A stretch of 36,047 bases of DNA from Oceanospirillales bacterium (GTDB lineage Bacteria > Pseudomonadota > Gammaproteobacteria > Xanthomonadales > SZUA-36). The number at the start of each line of letters is the position of its first letter. Position 1 is the stretch's first letter. The position numbers and the translations under genes were made by a program. The DNA lies in contig QIKV01000146.1 in the NCBI GenBank assembly GCA_003233115.1, positions 1-36,047 of the forward strand, written 5' to 3'. Below are positions 24,801-33,699 of this stretch, piece after piece. Under the pieces are notes generated by a model. That model saw nothing but the letters and a program-made list of their open reading frames with translations, searched no databases and was not told where the DNA came from.

Positions 24801-25756
24801 GCCGTGATAAAGACTGGGATAATGCGTTTACCGCCACCAGTCTGCACGGCACGGTGGACGGTTCGCCCTCCTATGCGGGCGCACTCAGTTTTATGCGGCG
24901 TAAATATACCCGCGACCTTGCAGGTGTCGATGTGGCGGTGACCGGAATACCCCTGGATCTGGCGACCAGCAACCGGCCCGGCGCCCGCTTCGGGCCGCGT
25001 GCTATACGTGCAGCCACGCCCGGGATCAGTTGGGCACGGCCCTGGCCCTGGGATTTCGATCCCTTTGACCGGCTGGCCGTGATTGACTACGGTGATTGCG
25101 AGTTCGATCACGGCGAACCCGCTGCCATCGTACCTTTTATACAAAAGCACATTACAGAGATTCTTGATGGCGGTGCCGCAAGCCTGGTGCTTGGTGGAGA
25201 CCATTTTGTTAGCTACCCGGTACTGAAAGCCTACGCTGCCCGCCATGGCCCACTATCTCTGGTGCATTTTGACGCGCATTCTGATACCTGGAGTGAGAAA
25301 ACCAGGCGCCTGGATCATGGCACCATGTTCTACCATGCGGTCAGGGAAGGCCTGGTCGATGATAGCAGCTCTGTGCAGATCGGCTTACGCACCACCAATG
25401 ACGAGCCCATGGGCTTTAACATTCTCGATGCCCGCTGGGTGCAGGAAAACGGACCGGCTGCTGTGGCCGCCAGGGTCAGGGAGGTGGTCGGTGATAACAA
25501 GGTCTACCTGACATTTGATATCGACTGTCTAGATCCCGCCTTTGCGCCCGGTACTGGCACCCCGGTCTGTGGCGGCCTGAGTTCATTTCAGGCACTGGAG
25601 GTTATCCGTGGGCTCGGGGGTATCAACCTGGTGGGCATGGACGTCGTGGAGGTTGCGCCGGCCTATGATGTGGGCGAGGTGACGGCTCTTGCCGGCGCCA
25701 TGCTGGCAGCGGAATTCCTGTGTTTGTACGCCACCAATCCGGAACGTTCAGCTTGA
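24797..25756 (+). CDS. speB: Agmatinase / ureohydrolase
   Basis: This 319-residue enzyme has all metal-binding motifs of the arginase superfamily: GGDHF (H136), HFDAHSD (D159, H161, D163) and DIDCLDPAFAPG near residue 242 with two further aspartates. NRPGARFGPRAIR near residue 59 and HGTMFYHAVREGL are typical of agmatinase. It would hydrolyse agmatine to putrescine and urea, feeding the aminotransferase upstream. Guanidinobutyrase or another guanidino hydrolase is possible, since these are hard to separate by motif. The ATG at 24797 overlaps the upstream stop (ATGA). Confidence 0.88.
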   Translation: MSRDKDWDNAFTATSLHGTVDGSPSYAGALSFMRRKYTRDLAGVDVAVTGIPLDLATSNRPGARFGPRAIRAATPGISWARPWPWDFDPFDRLAVIDYGDCEFDHGEPAAIVPFIQKHITEILDGGAASLVLGGDHFVSYPVLKAYAARHGPLSLVHFDAHSDTWSEKTRRLDHGTMFYHAVREGLVDDSSSVQIGLRTTNDEPMGFNILDARWVQENGPAAVAARVREVVGDNKVYLTFDIDCLDPAFAPGTGTPVCGGLSSFQALEVIRGLGGINLVGMDVVEVAPAYDVGEVTALAGAMLAAEFLCLYATNPERSA

Positions 25757-26628
25757 GCAGAACCTGGTTGGCAAAATCCGGCTTGTTAAGTCCGAAAATT
25801 GTTTTCAACGTGTTCAAATACGCTGTTTATGCCCTGCTGACCTACGATGGCTTGCTCTTTTTTTATGGGGATATTGCCGCCAGCGCGCAGACATTCGGTG
25901 CTGCCGTTGATTGGCGCAATGCCATCGAAGCTTATGCGGCCACCTTTGACACTTTATCCTGGATAGCCCTGCTGCTACTTTTCGAGTTGGAAACTGCCAT
26001 TATTCCAGACCGCTGGCTTAGGGGCTGGGTTAAATGGCTCATCAAAAGTCTCGCCGGCATTTGTTATTTTATTATTTTCTACTCTTTCTATGGCTATATT
26101 TACAAATACGGTGTATTGACCAATTTACTGCCATTCAATATCGGCGATGTTTGCAGCCTGCTGGGATCAGATTACACCTGGATCCGGACCCTGGATGAAT
26201 ATCAGCCGTTCGATCAGGTCGCCTGCGCAATCATGAATGGACAGCCGCTTTTTCAGATAGCCGGCACTGAAATTATCGGTACTCAGACAGCCATTATCGA
26301 CGCCCAGCGCCTGGCCATGGTCGATGTTGTCAACGCTGCTGATTGGTTGCTCATTGTGGCGTTACTGGAAATAGAAGTATTTCTGCAATTGAAGGATAAG
26401 CTGACCAGCACCATCATGGTCGCTTTCAAGTACGCCAAGATTCTTCTTTACGGACTGCTGTTCGTCCTTGCCGCGTACTGGGGTGTTAAGAGCAGCTTCC
26501 TTGATTTCTGGGATGCTTTCCTGTGGCTGGTCGCGTTTATATTTATAGAGTTGAATATGTTCCAGTGGCACGAGGAAACAGAAGAAGAAAAAGAACAAGA
26601 ACAAGCATCCACTGTACCGGCACAATGA
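25753..26628 (+). CDS. Membrane protein of unknown function in the agmatinase operon
   Basis: The frame encodes about 291 residues with five or six hydrophobic segments, among them YAVYALLTYDGLLFF, LSWIALLLLFELE, LAGICYFIIFYSFYGYIY, LLIVALLEIEVFL, and a long C-terminal pair. A charged tail (EETEEEKEQEQ) follows. A TTG at 25753 overlaps the agmatinase stop as TTGA, matching the ATGA overlaps at the other junctions, with GGAA upstream; a GTG at 25720 is an alternative. Its stop overlaps the next start by 4 nt. I do not recognise a family. The tight linkage hints at a membrane role connected to the operon, not necessarily transport. Confidence 0.75.
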   Translation: MSRTWLAKSGLLSPKIVFNVFKYAVYALLTYDGLLFFYGDIAASAQTFGAAVDWRNAIEAYAATFDTLSWIALLLLFELETAIIPDRWLRGWVKWLIKSLAGICYFIIFYSFYGYIYKYGVLTNLLPFNIGDVCSLLGSDYTWIRTLDEYQPFDQVACAIMNGQPLFQIAGTEIIGTQTAIIDAQRLAMVDVVNAADWLLIVALLEIEVFLQLKDKLTSTIMVAFKYAKILLYGLLFVLAAYWGVKSSFLDFWDAFLWLVAFIFIELNMFQWHEETEEEKEQEQASTVPAQ

Positions 26629-27851
26629 CCACTGACACAGAATCGCAGTTGCGCCGCATGCAGCGGATAGCGTTGTTGCTACTGCTGCTGATGGCGGCAC
26701 TTTTCGCCTACACCCTGCACCATCCCGCCCCGTGGGCGGCCTGGCTGCATGCGTTTTCCGAGGCCGGTATGGTGGGTGCCCTGGCGGATTGGTTTGCGGT
26801 GGTTGCGCTGTTTCGTCATCCGCTGGGCATACCCATCCCGCACACTGCCATCATCCCGAACCGTAAAAACGACCTGGGTGAAAGCCTGTCGCGCTTTGTG
26901 GCCGAAAATTTTCTCGAACCCGAGGTGGTGCGGAAGAAATTAAGATCGGTCGACCTCTCTGCATTCGTGGTCGTCTGGCTCAAAAGTGAAAAAGGCCGTC
27001 GCAGCGTTGAAGACCTGGTAGCGACCATATTGCGTTGGGCGCTGGGTGCCCTGCACGAGGTGCGCGTACGGCGGTTTTTAGCACGGCTTTCCAGCAAACA
27101 GTTGGCCAATATCAATATCGCGCCGCTTTTGGGCAACACCATTGAGTGGCTGGTCAGGGGGCAACGGCACCAGGAAATTCTCACCCAGGTGCTGCGTTAC
27201 GCCATTGTCGTTTTACATGACAACCGCGAGGCGATCAGGGCGAGGGTGCAACAGGAGAGCCCCTGGTGGCTGCCGGGTTTCGTCGATGACCGCATCATGA
27301 AGAAAATGCTTGAACGGGTCGAAACGCAGTTGTTTGAAATGACCCTGGATCCGGATCATGGCCTGCGCGAAAAATTTAATGAGTGGGTGCAAAGGCTCGC
27401 ACATGACCTGCAGCACGCACCACAACACCGGCGCTGGGGCGAAGATTTCAAGCAGCAATTGCTGGACAATGACGAATTGCAGGACTACCTGTATGGGCTG
27501 TGGCGTGAGCTGGCCCGCAGTATTGAGGAGGATATCGACAAGCCGGAATCTGCAATCCGGCAACAGGTCGGGCGCTGGTTAGACAATGTTGCCGGGGAAC
27601 TGGAAGCTGATCCCGATATGCAGGCCTGGGTCAACACCTGGCTGACTGAAGCCATCACGGCGGTGGTTGCCCGCAATAGCGCCCAGATTTCGAGCCTGAT
27701 CAGCGATACGGTACAATCCTGGGATGGCATGGATACCAGTCGGCGGATAGAACTGGCCATTGGCCGTGACCTGCAATTTATCCGCATCAACGGCACGCTG
27801 GTCGGCGGCCTGGTTGGACTGGTGATTTACGCAGTCAAGCTGGGCGTGTAG
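26625..27851 (+). CDS. DUF445 family protein (YjiN-like)
   Basis: This 408-residue protein has an N-terminal membrane segment (IALLLLLLMAALFAY), the motif GALADWFAVVALFRHPLGIPIPHTAIIP that defines DUF445, a long helical region with charged residues, and a C-terminal hydrophobic anchor (INGTLVGGLVGLVIYAVKL). Function is unknown; the architecture suggests an inner-membrane protein with a large domain outside the bilayer. The ATG at 26625 overlaps the upstream stop. The 3' end overlaps the convergent asparaginase-like gene by 17 nt. Confidence 0.9.
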   Translation: MTTDTESQLRRMQRIALLLLLLMAALFAYTLHHPAPWAAWLHAFSEAGMVGALADWFAVVALFRHPLGIPIPHTAIIPNRKNDLGESLSRFVAENFLEPEVVRKKLRSVDLSAFVVVWLKSEKGRRSVEDLVATILRWALGALHEVRVRRFLARLSSKQLANINIAPLLGNTIEWLVRGQRHQEILTQVLRYAIVVLHDNREAIRARVQQESPWWLPGFVDDRIMKKMLERVETQLFEMTLDPDHGLREKFNEWVQRLAHDLQHAPQHRRWGEDFKQQLLDNDELQDYLYGLWRELARSIEEDIDKPESAIRQQVGRWLDNVAGELEADPDMQAWVNTWLTEAITAVVARNSAQISSLISDTVQSWDGMDTSRRIELAIGRDLQFIRINGTLVGGLVGLVIYAVKLGV

Positions 27852-28332
27852 TGGTTTCAAAGCGGTTTTTGTTGCGGTTTTTGCGCACGTTTTTTGGGTT
27901 CCAGATACAGCCGTTCATGGCGATCCAGGCGCCGGAAGGCAATGTTTGCACTGCGCCCACGGCACAGCCGATATTGAATACCGCATCTGAATCACGAAAC
28001 CTCGCCGGGTTTAGCGCACCGGTCAGCACCATGGTTTTACCTGCTATGTCAGCGAGCATCAGTGCGGTTTCAACCATGGTGTCAGTGCCGTGGGTGATCA
28101 ACACATGTCTGGCATCACTGGCCGTGATGGCGGCGTGGATTGCACGCCTGTCCTCAGCGGTAAAATGCAGACTGTCTTTGCGTACCACGGCCTTGACCTC
28201 AAAAGCAAAGCCCACCTGCATGTGCTCAAGTATTCGCCCGATTTGTGGCTCCCCTATCTGGTAGTCGCTCATATCATCGAAATAGATTTTATCGATTGTG
28301 CCGCCGGTTGTAACAATAAGCAGTTTGTTCAT
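27835..28332 (-). CDS. Short asparaginase-domain protein
   Basis: This 165-residue protein begins MNKLLIVTTGGTIDKIYFDD, where TGGTID carries the catalytic threonine of L-asparaginases, and contains LITHGTDTMVETA with the second catalytic threonine-aspartate pair. It covers only the N-terminal half of a normal asparaginase (about 330 residues). The C-terminal domain is absent, not visibly truncated: the protein ends in a basic tail. Stand-alone versions of this size exist in gammaproteobacteria, as I recall. Activity is uncertain. The start at 28332 has GGAC upstream; the stop lies inside the end of the DUF445 gene. Confidence 0.8.
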   Translation of the reverse strand: MNKLLIVTTGGTIDKIYFDDMSDYQIGEPQIGRILEHMQVGFAFEVKAVVRKDSLHFTAEDRRAIHAAITASDARHVLITHGTDTMVETALMLADIAGKTMVLTGALNPARFRDSDAVFNIGCAVGAVQTLPSGAWIAMNGCIWNPKNVRKNRNKNRFETTTRPA

Positions 28333-28439
28333 TTTGCTTGTCCGCATGCCTGTCTGCCTGAATTCATTGCCGCCTTTATATTGCAACGGTTAGTATAGCG
28401 GGTAAGCAGCCAATTCATGACAAAGTACAGACGAATCTG

Positions 28440-31400
28440 ATGAATGTTCATGCCCATGAGGGTGGTACTTACATAAGTAACTTCAATTATCGCAGCCGCT
28501 CTTTCGGGTTGTGGTTCGTGGTGGGTTGGTCGGTTCTGTTCTGGTCGGTTCTGTTCTGGTCGGGGCAGGTGCTGGCCCAGGCTGAGCCGCTGGCGCCGAT
28601 ACCGGCAGATACGCAGCCTGAGGCCCCGGCTGTGCAACAGGGCCTATCGGAAGATACTGTTGAGGTTATTGTCTCTTTGCCAACCGGTCGTCAGTTGGCC
28701 ATGGCGCTGGCTACACCCGCATTGCGCAACGAGGCGCTTCTCGACCTTGCGGCTGCGCAGAATATTGTCAACTATGCGGAGCAAAACAATGCCGTTGACA
28801 GTCCGGCCCTGGCACAGAAATTCCTCGATGACCGCGGCTGGCTTGCGAGACTGGTTGAGCGTTATGGCTGGGTTCAGCCACATACCGCAGTACTGGACCC
28901 TGCGGCCTGGCTGGTGCTTGCAGAACTGCAACAACATGAACTGTGGGCTATGTCGTTGGTGCAGCCGAACCACATGCCGACAGCCGTGTTGGTTTATCAG
29001 GTATTCCAGCGCGCCGGTGAGCGCCTGGCGGCAGCCAATCTGCCGATACTATTGCTCAGGCTTGAGCCCGAAGCAATCTCGGTGTGGAACGCATTTTTGC
29101 AACTGACAGGGTCGCAAGGCAGTTCGGAGGTGGAATGGAAGAAGGTGGAGACCGAGTGGTTTGCCGCACGGCAATTCCCATCACCCATGGAGTTCAATGG
29201 CGCCGGCCAGGATAGAGACCAGGCCCGGGACCGGCAACCGTCGCAGCAGGGTCTGCCTGTCACAGAATATCTGCAGAATCTGTCACAACTGGTATTGAGT
29301 GCGGTCGATGTCCGTCCACCGGATGCCCGCAGACTGAAAGAACTTCGGTATTCCCTGCTTAATGACGCGTCTACGGAGATGTCCGGGCTGGCGGTGGTCG
29401 ATAAGGAGCAGGGCAGGGACATGTTGCAGCTTGCGAGCCTTGTTGATGGCCTGCAGGATGGCCGTTATTTTGATTTTGTTCAGGGACTGCTGGCGATTAC
29501 ATCTGGCTTACTGGATCGTTCAGGTCAGCCTGCAGACATCCCGTTACTGGTGGATTGGCTGCTAACGGAGTTGCCCGCTATTTCTGCCCATTATGCGGTT
29601 GGCTTTGCGGCAGTGGATCCGAAGTTGAATACCGCAATGGCAGCGGCATACAAGGTACTGCAGGATATCGCGGACCCTGCTGGTGATGCCGTCAAAGCAC
29701 CACGGGCCATGCTCGCAGATGCGGTTGTGCAACTGGCCCTGATGATTCCTGACATGGGTTACTACTTCAACACGCCCATGCGGGCGCGGATTGCCGAGGA
29801 AATCAATATCTGCACGAGTATCGCCGCCAGTCGTGATGCCGAGGACTACCCGGCCATGACACGCAGCCAATACGATGCTTGTATAGAGAGCTTTTTGCAA
29901 CTGGCAGACGAGGAAGCACGCCTGCCCGAGTTGTCGGGTAATTTCAACGGACCGTTCAGTACCGATTCGTTGCGCCGGGAGCTAAGTGTTACCCCTGCGC
30001 AGAGAATCAACTACGGTATTGGTTATCTGCACAATCGCTATGCAACGGATTGTGCGCCGCCAGTCAAAGCAATGCCAAACCCGCTGGAATGGGCGGTACT
30101 TGCCACCACCATGACCTGGTTTGCTGAGAGCTCGCCGGAATTCTTTTTAACACCGGAAAATGAAACCCGTCTGGCACGGATGCGTAGTATTGGTGAACAG
30201 TTGATAGCGGGGCTTGCTGAACAGGCAAGTTGCTTTGCCGGCGCAGGCATCAATGATCTGGTAAGCCGCATTTCGGCGGACTATGAAACTTCCTGGCGGG
30301 CGCTGGATGCCGGTATCGTCAAGGCAGAGGCTGGTTTTCGTGCAGAGCAACTCAGGCCGGGTGCTGATATTTCGCTGCACCAGGATGCGAGTCAGCCAAC
30401 CGGATACAGACCCGACGATCTGATTATCAAACCCTGTAATCCACAGCGCGTATGTGAGATGTCCGGTAGCCTCAGTACAACCCGTGCCCTGATTGGCCTG
30501 TTTCCGGACGAGTACCTGGTGGCAGAGCAAAGCGGCCTGGGGAAAATTGGAATCTGCTACCGCAACATGGAGTGGGTTGACCGGCGCTCGGAACTGGTAC
30601 GCCCTGATGACGAGAACGTCGCCAATTATTATGGCCACCTCGGCTTCGACCTGGTAGGGCGTTATAGCGAAGATGGCCGCAGCAGTGATTTATTTGATTT
30701 CCGTTTTACCAGCCCGGAGGAGTATCACTATCTGTTTGCGCAGGCATCAGGGGAAGTCCTGCAAGACAGTTGCCCGGTGAAGTGGGTCGGCACACGGATT
30801 ATTACGCCACTGCGTGAAGACCGGGGCGGCATCGTACCCAACCGCCTGACCTATCTTGCCGCATCCAGGGCATCGCCATCGCGATTATTACAAGCCAACT
30901 GGGATCGCGGGGCGGAATGGCGTGACTGGTTTGTTACCGGCCTTGGCGTATCCGCAGTGGAAACAGGCCCAATTGCGGATATAAAACCCAGGTTGAATCA
31001 GCATCTGCAGTCCCTTTACCAGGCAGAACAGGCAGAAATCTACCAACGAATCCTGTTGCCGAAGGCCCACAACTCCCGGGGTGAAAATGTGTCTCTGTTC
31101 AATGAAATGTCACAAATCTCGATAGCTAAAGCTTTGCTGCGTATGCAGATGATGCTGTTTTATCCCGATTCCCTGTCCGGTTCTGATGCAATTCGAATGG
31201 CGATTACAGGTGATGCGGGTTTGCTGGAAGGCCGCACCTTGCGCCGCTTTCAGGAAGATAACGTCGCTTTGACCTCGGTAAACCGGATAGCCCGGGAGCG
31301 ACTGAGGCGATTGCAGAGTGCCTGGTCGGAACAACCCGAGGCGGTACGCCGGGAGGGGTCTATATCAGCCAGCCTGATGCATGCACTGACCCGCATAAAT

Positions 31401-31478
31401 TTCCTCTACCGGCAGTTCTTCACATCCCGCCCCGAACCCCTGGACCAACAAAGGGGTCGGAGTAAAGTGCCAGAGTAA
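28440..31478 (+). CDS. Large secreted orphan protein
   Basis: The frame encodes 1012 residues with an N-terminal signal-peptide-like stretch (WFVVGWSVLFWSVLFWSGQVLAQA, about residues 25-48) and no other membrane segment. About ten cysteines are concentrated in the C-terminal two thirds, often close together (KPCNPQRVC, GICYRN, DSCPVKW), which suggests disulfide bonds in the periplasm. A central region is rich in helix-forming Leu, Ala and Glu. I recognise no catalytic motif or family. No clear ribosome site precedes the ATG at 28440, so the start may differ. The last seven or so residues and the stop are encoded by a palindromic repeat element (31453-31524), so the ancestral C-terminus was probably different. 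Confidence 0.75.
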   Translation: MNVHAHEGGTYISNFNYRSRSFGLWFVVGWSVLFWSVLFWSGQVLAQAEPLAPIPADTQPEAPAVQQGLSEDTVEVIVSLPTGRQLAMALATPALRNEALLDLAAAQNIVNYAEQNNAVDSPALAQKFLDDRGWLARLVERYGWVQPHTAVLDPAAWLVLAELQQHELWAMSLVQPNHMPTAVLVYQVFQRAGERLAAANLPILLLRLEPEAISVWNAFLQLTGSQGSSEVEWKKVETEWFAARQFPSPMEFNGAGQDRDQARDRQPSQQGLPVTEYLQNLSQLVLSAVDVRPPDARRLKELRYSLLNDASTEMSGLAVVDKEQGRDMLQLASLVDGLQDGRYFDFVQGLLAITSGLLDRSGQPADIPLLVDWLLTELPAISAHYAVGFAAVDPKLNTAMAAAYKVLQDIADPAGDAVKAPRAMLADAVVQLALMIPDMGYYFNTPMRARIAEEINICTSIAASRDAEDYPAMTRSQYDACIESFLQLADEEARLPELSGNFNGPFSTDSLRRELSVTPAQRINYGIGYLHNRYATDCAPPVKAMPNPLEWAVLATTMTWFAESSPEFFLTPENETRLARMRSIGEQLIAGLAEQASCFAGAGINDLVSRISADYETSWRALDAGIVKAEAGFRAEQLRPGADISLHQDASQPTGYRPDDLIIKPCNPQRVCEMSGSLSTTRALIGLFPDEYLVAEQSGLGKIGICYRNMEWVDRRSELVRPDDENVANYYGHLGFDLVGRYSEDGRSSDLFDFRFTSPEEYHYLFAQASGEVLQDSCPVKWVGTRIITPLREDRGGIVPNRLTYLAASRASPSRLLQANWDRGAEWRDWFVTGLGVSAVETGPIADIKPRLNQHLQSLYQAEQAEIYQRILLPKAHNSRGENVSLFNEMSQISIAKALLRMQMMLFYPDSLSGSDAIRMAITGDAGLLEGRTLRRFQEDNVALTSVNRIARERLRRLQSAWSEQPEAVRREGSISASLMHALTRINFLYRQFFTSRPEPLDQQRGRSKVPE
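28528..28557 (+). repeat. 15-bp tandem duplication inside a signal peptide
   Basis: GGTCGGTTCTGTTCT occurs twice in direct succession and begins a third time. In the reading frame it doubles the block WSVLF in the hydrophobic core of the signal peptide of the 1012-residue protein. Copy number changes would lengthen or shorten that core in frame. Confidence 0.85.
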
Positions 31479-31524
31479 ACGGTTAGCCTTACGCAGGCTT
31501 CTTCTGGCACTTTACTCTGACCCC
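31453..31524. repeat. Palindromic element, family B, full copy
   Basis: The 72-nt element begins GGGGTCGGAGTAAAGTGCC and ends with the near-exact complement GGCACTTTACTCTGACCCC, with a shorter inner segment between. It fills the gap between two convergent genes and provides the stop codons of both: TAA at 31476-31478 for the plus-strand orphan gene and at 31512-31514 for the minus-strand DUF2069 gene. The GGGGTC ends are shared with family A, so both probably depend on the same transposase. Confidence 0.85.
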
Positions 31525-31871
31525 GTTTCCACAGACCCCCGTCGCACGGCCTTGATACGCTCCCTGAAGGCAAATAAATAAACCATTACCAGTATGATCT
31601 GCACCAGGGCTGGCCATCGATGCGCAGGGGTGGTCCAGGCTTCAGTGATACCTGCAGTGAAATATAGCAACAGCAGAACACCCGCCCAGATCATGCTGCG
31701 GTGCTGTTGGCGAAGCAGACCTGCTATCGGGATCAGCAGGGGCAGAGTGGCAAAAACAGCTAACCACAGGTTACGTGGGCCGGTTGGCGGCGGTAGCAAT
31801 GCGATCCAGATTGATTGCCAGGCCAGGGTGCCAAAGTAGGTAAACAGCATCACCTGTGTCCAGCGCTTCAT
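31512..31871 (-). CDS. DUF2069 family membrane protein
   Basis: This 119-residue protein has four hydrophobic segments (MLFTYFGTLAWQSIWIALL, NLWLAVFATLPLLIPIAGLL, MIWAGVLLLLYFTAGITEAW, ALVQIILVMVYLFAF) and the PPPTGPRN loop typical of DUF2069, a gammaproteobacterial family of unknown function. It starts 13 nt after the ArsC-like stop, so the two are cotranscribed. The final residues (GSE) and the stop come from the palindromic element. Confidence 0.88.
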   Translation of the reverse strand: MKRWTQVMLFTYFGTLAWQSIWIALLPPPTGPRNLWLAVFATLPLLIPIAGLLRQQHRSMIWAGVLLLLYFTAGITEAWTTPAHRWPALVQIILVMVYLFAFRERIKAVRRGSVETGSE

Positions 31872-31884
31872 GGGCTGGAGCGCT

Positions 31885-32247
31885 TCAGAGTATTTCCAGT
31901 ACCGATTCCGGTGGGCGGCCTATTGAAGCTTTACCGTTCGCCAGCACGATTGGCCGTTCGATCAGGATAGGGGTTTTGTGCATGGCTGCGATCAATTCCT
32001 CAGCGTTGAGCCGCTCATTGTCCAGCTTCAATTGTTTATACTCAGGTTGCCCCTTACGCATCAGTTGCCGGGGTTGCATGCCAAGTTTCTTCAGGATTGA
32101 GCCCAATTGGCCGGTCGTGGGCGGGGCCTCCAGATACAGGATGATTTCGGGTTCAAAGCCGTGGTTTTTAAGGAGTTCGAGCGTGGCGCGGGATTTCGAG
32201 CAGCGCGGGTTGTGCAGAATTTGAACTTTCAAGCTGTTAACCTTCAT
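31885..32247 (-). CDS. ArsC/YfgD-type thioredoxin-fold reductase
   Basis: This 120-residue protein has the ArsC-family active site ILHNPRCSKSRATLELLKNHG (C16) and the C-terminal PILIERPIVLANGKASIGRPPE, where the second arginine helps bind the oxyanion. Arsenate reductases of this type use glutathione and glutaredoxin; the YfgD subgroup is common in gammaproteobacteria without an ars operon, as here, so its physiological substrate is uncertain. The ATG at 32247 has no clear ribosome site because a family B half element lies 8 nt upstream. An internal TTG at residue 6, preceded by AAGG, is an alternative start. Confidence 0.85.
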   Translation of the reverse strand: MKVNSLKVQILHNPRCSKSRATLELLKNHGFEPEIILYLEAPPTTGQLGSILKKLGMQPRQLMRKGQPEYKQLKLDNERLNAEELIAAMHKTPILIERPIVLANGKASIGRPPESVLEIL

Positions 32248-32255
32248 GATGATAG

Positions 32256-32291
32256 GGGGTCAGAGTCAAGTGCCAGAGTAAACGGTTAGCC
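32256..32291 (+). repeat. Palindromic element, family B, left half
   Basis: These 36 nt match 31453-31488 at all but two positions, including the stretch GTGCCAGAGTAAACGGTTAG. The right half is missing. It lies directly upstream of the ArsC-like start codon on the other strand, where the ribosome site and promoter should be. Confidence 0.85.
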
Positions 32292-32323
32292 GTAAACTTA
32301 CCATGTTGTTCGGGGTCATGTTC

Positions 32324-32423
32324 GGGGTCAGACTCAAATGCGCGTGTTGTTCGGGGTCAGACTCAAATGCGCGAACCGCGGTGTGTTTACTGAGAGGTCT
32401 GTGCCGCATTAGAATCTGACCCC
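32324..32423 (+). repeat. Palindromic element, family A: extra left arm plus full copy
   Basis: A left arm, GGGGTCAGACTCAAATGCGC, at 32324-32343 is followed by a full 71-nt copy at 32353-32423. The full copy has left arm, central GTGTGTTTACTGA and a right arm ending GAATCTGACCCC. A bare GGGGTCA precedes it at 32312. It lies 34 nt upstream of the YihY-like start. Confidence 0.92.
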
Positions 32424-32457
32424 AGGTCTGTGTGACCCCATGCTACGGAGCACCAAA

Positions 32458-33672
32458 ATGAACGTACTGGAATCTTTCAGCAGTATTCCCCGTATAAAGC
32501 AGTTGGCAACCCATGTCTGGCGCCATTTCGGTGAAGACAGACTTTTTGATGAGGCAGCGTCCTTAAGCTATACCAGCCTGCTCTCCATGGTTCCGTTGCT
32601 GGCGGTTGTGTTCGGTGTGGCATCGGCGTTCCCGGTGTTCGAGCAATGGAGTGATCAACTGCAAGCTTTCGTTCTTGAGAATTTTGTACCGGCTTCAGGG
32701 GAGCAGGTACAGGTTTACCTGAAAGGATTCCTGGCCAGTGTGAGTAAACTCACTTTACCCGGTATGTCGGTGTTGATACTGACGGCACTGCTGCTGATGG
32801 TCAGGATTGAACGGGCTTTTAACCTGGTCTGGCGTGTGCCGACGGCCCGCAGCATCCGCAACAGGATCATCATGTATTGGGCCGTGCTGACGCTTGGGCC
32901 ACTGGCTTTGGGCGTAGCCGTTGCGCTGAGTGCACAGCCGGTTTTTGAACAGGTGGCCATGGGTGCAAGCAGTGGTTCTGTTTGGCGGGTGCTGGGTATA
33001 TTTAGCCTGTCCTGGATAGCATTTACACTGATGTTTTTTCTGGTTCCCAACCGCAGCGTGCCCGTTGCACACGCCCTGGTGGGTGCCTTTTTGTCTGCGT
33101 TGCTGTTCGGTCTGGCTAAAAAAGCATTTGTGGCTTTTGTGGCAAATGCCAGTTTCAATGTTCTTTACGGCACATTGGCGGCCATACCGATTTTTCTGTT
33201 CTGGCTTTACCTGGTATGGATAGTCATTCTGCTGGGTGCTTCGCTGGCGGCTTCCCTGACGACTTTCAAAGACCGAAAAACGGACTGGGGTTGGCCCGTC
33301 AATTGGGAGTTTCTGTTCGTTTATCGCCTGGTCGGGTACCTGTGGAAGGCTCAAGCCAGGGGCAGGGCGCAATCGGTAGAAGAGCTGCTGGAGTCACTGG
33401 AGGGTGCGACCGAGTCTGCATTGGCACGGGAACTGGGGCTTTTGTTTGACGCGGGCATTGTGACCCGTGATGAGGACGGTAACTGGCTGCTTTGCCGTGA
33501 TCTGGATGCCGTCCGCTTGCTGGATCTGTATCGCGCGGGCAGATATTACCTGCCGGTGAACGAAAAGCTGGAAATCCCCAGTAAAAGTGAATGGGATGAG
33601 GCGTTTTTCAGGTCAGTTACATCAAGTGAATTAAACATGGAGCAATCGTTAAAGGAAATGTATAGCCAATGA
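32458..33672 (+). CDS. YihY/BrkB family inner-membrane protein
   Basis: This protein of about 404 residues has six predicted membrane segments in residues 35-270 and the family motifs DEAASLSYTSLLSMVPLLAVVFG, RIERAFNLVWRV and YGTLAAIPIFLFWLYLVWIVILLGASLAA. A soluble C-terminal region of about 120 residues resembles a winged-helix-like extension. It was once annotated ribonuclease BN, which is no longer accepted; function is unknown. I chose the ATG at 32458, with CGGAG at a good distance; an ATG at 32440 is also in frame. It shares its neighbourhood with ArsC-like, DUF2069 and redoxin genes, a grouping I recall from Pseudomonas. Confidence 0.92.
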   Translation: MNVLESFSSIPRIKQLATHVWRHFGEDRLFDEAASLSYTSLLSMVPLLAVVFGVASAFPVFEQWSDQLQAFVLENFVPASGEQVQVYLKGFLASVSKLTLPGMSVLILTALLLMVRIERAFNLVWRVPTARSIRNRIIMYWAVLTLGPLALGVAVALSAQPVFEQVAMGASSGSVWRVLGIFSLSWIAFTLMFFLVPNRSVPVAHALVGAFLSALLFGLAKKAFVAFVANASFNVLYGTLAAIPIFLFWLYLVWIVILLGASLAASLTTFKDRKTDWGWPVNWEFLFVYRLVGYLWKAQARGRAQSVEELLESLEGATESALARELGLLFDAGIVTRDEDGNWLLCRDLDAVRLLDLYRAGRYYLPVNEKLEIPSKSEWDEAFFRSVTSSELNMEQSLKEMYSQ

Positions 33673-33699
33673 GAATGAAAAAGACAATTTCTTCACCCC

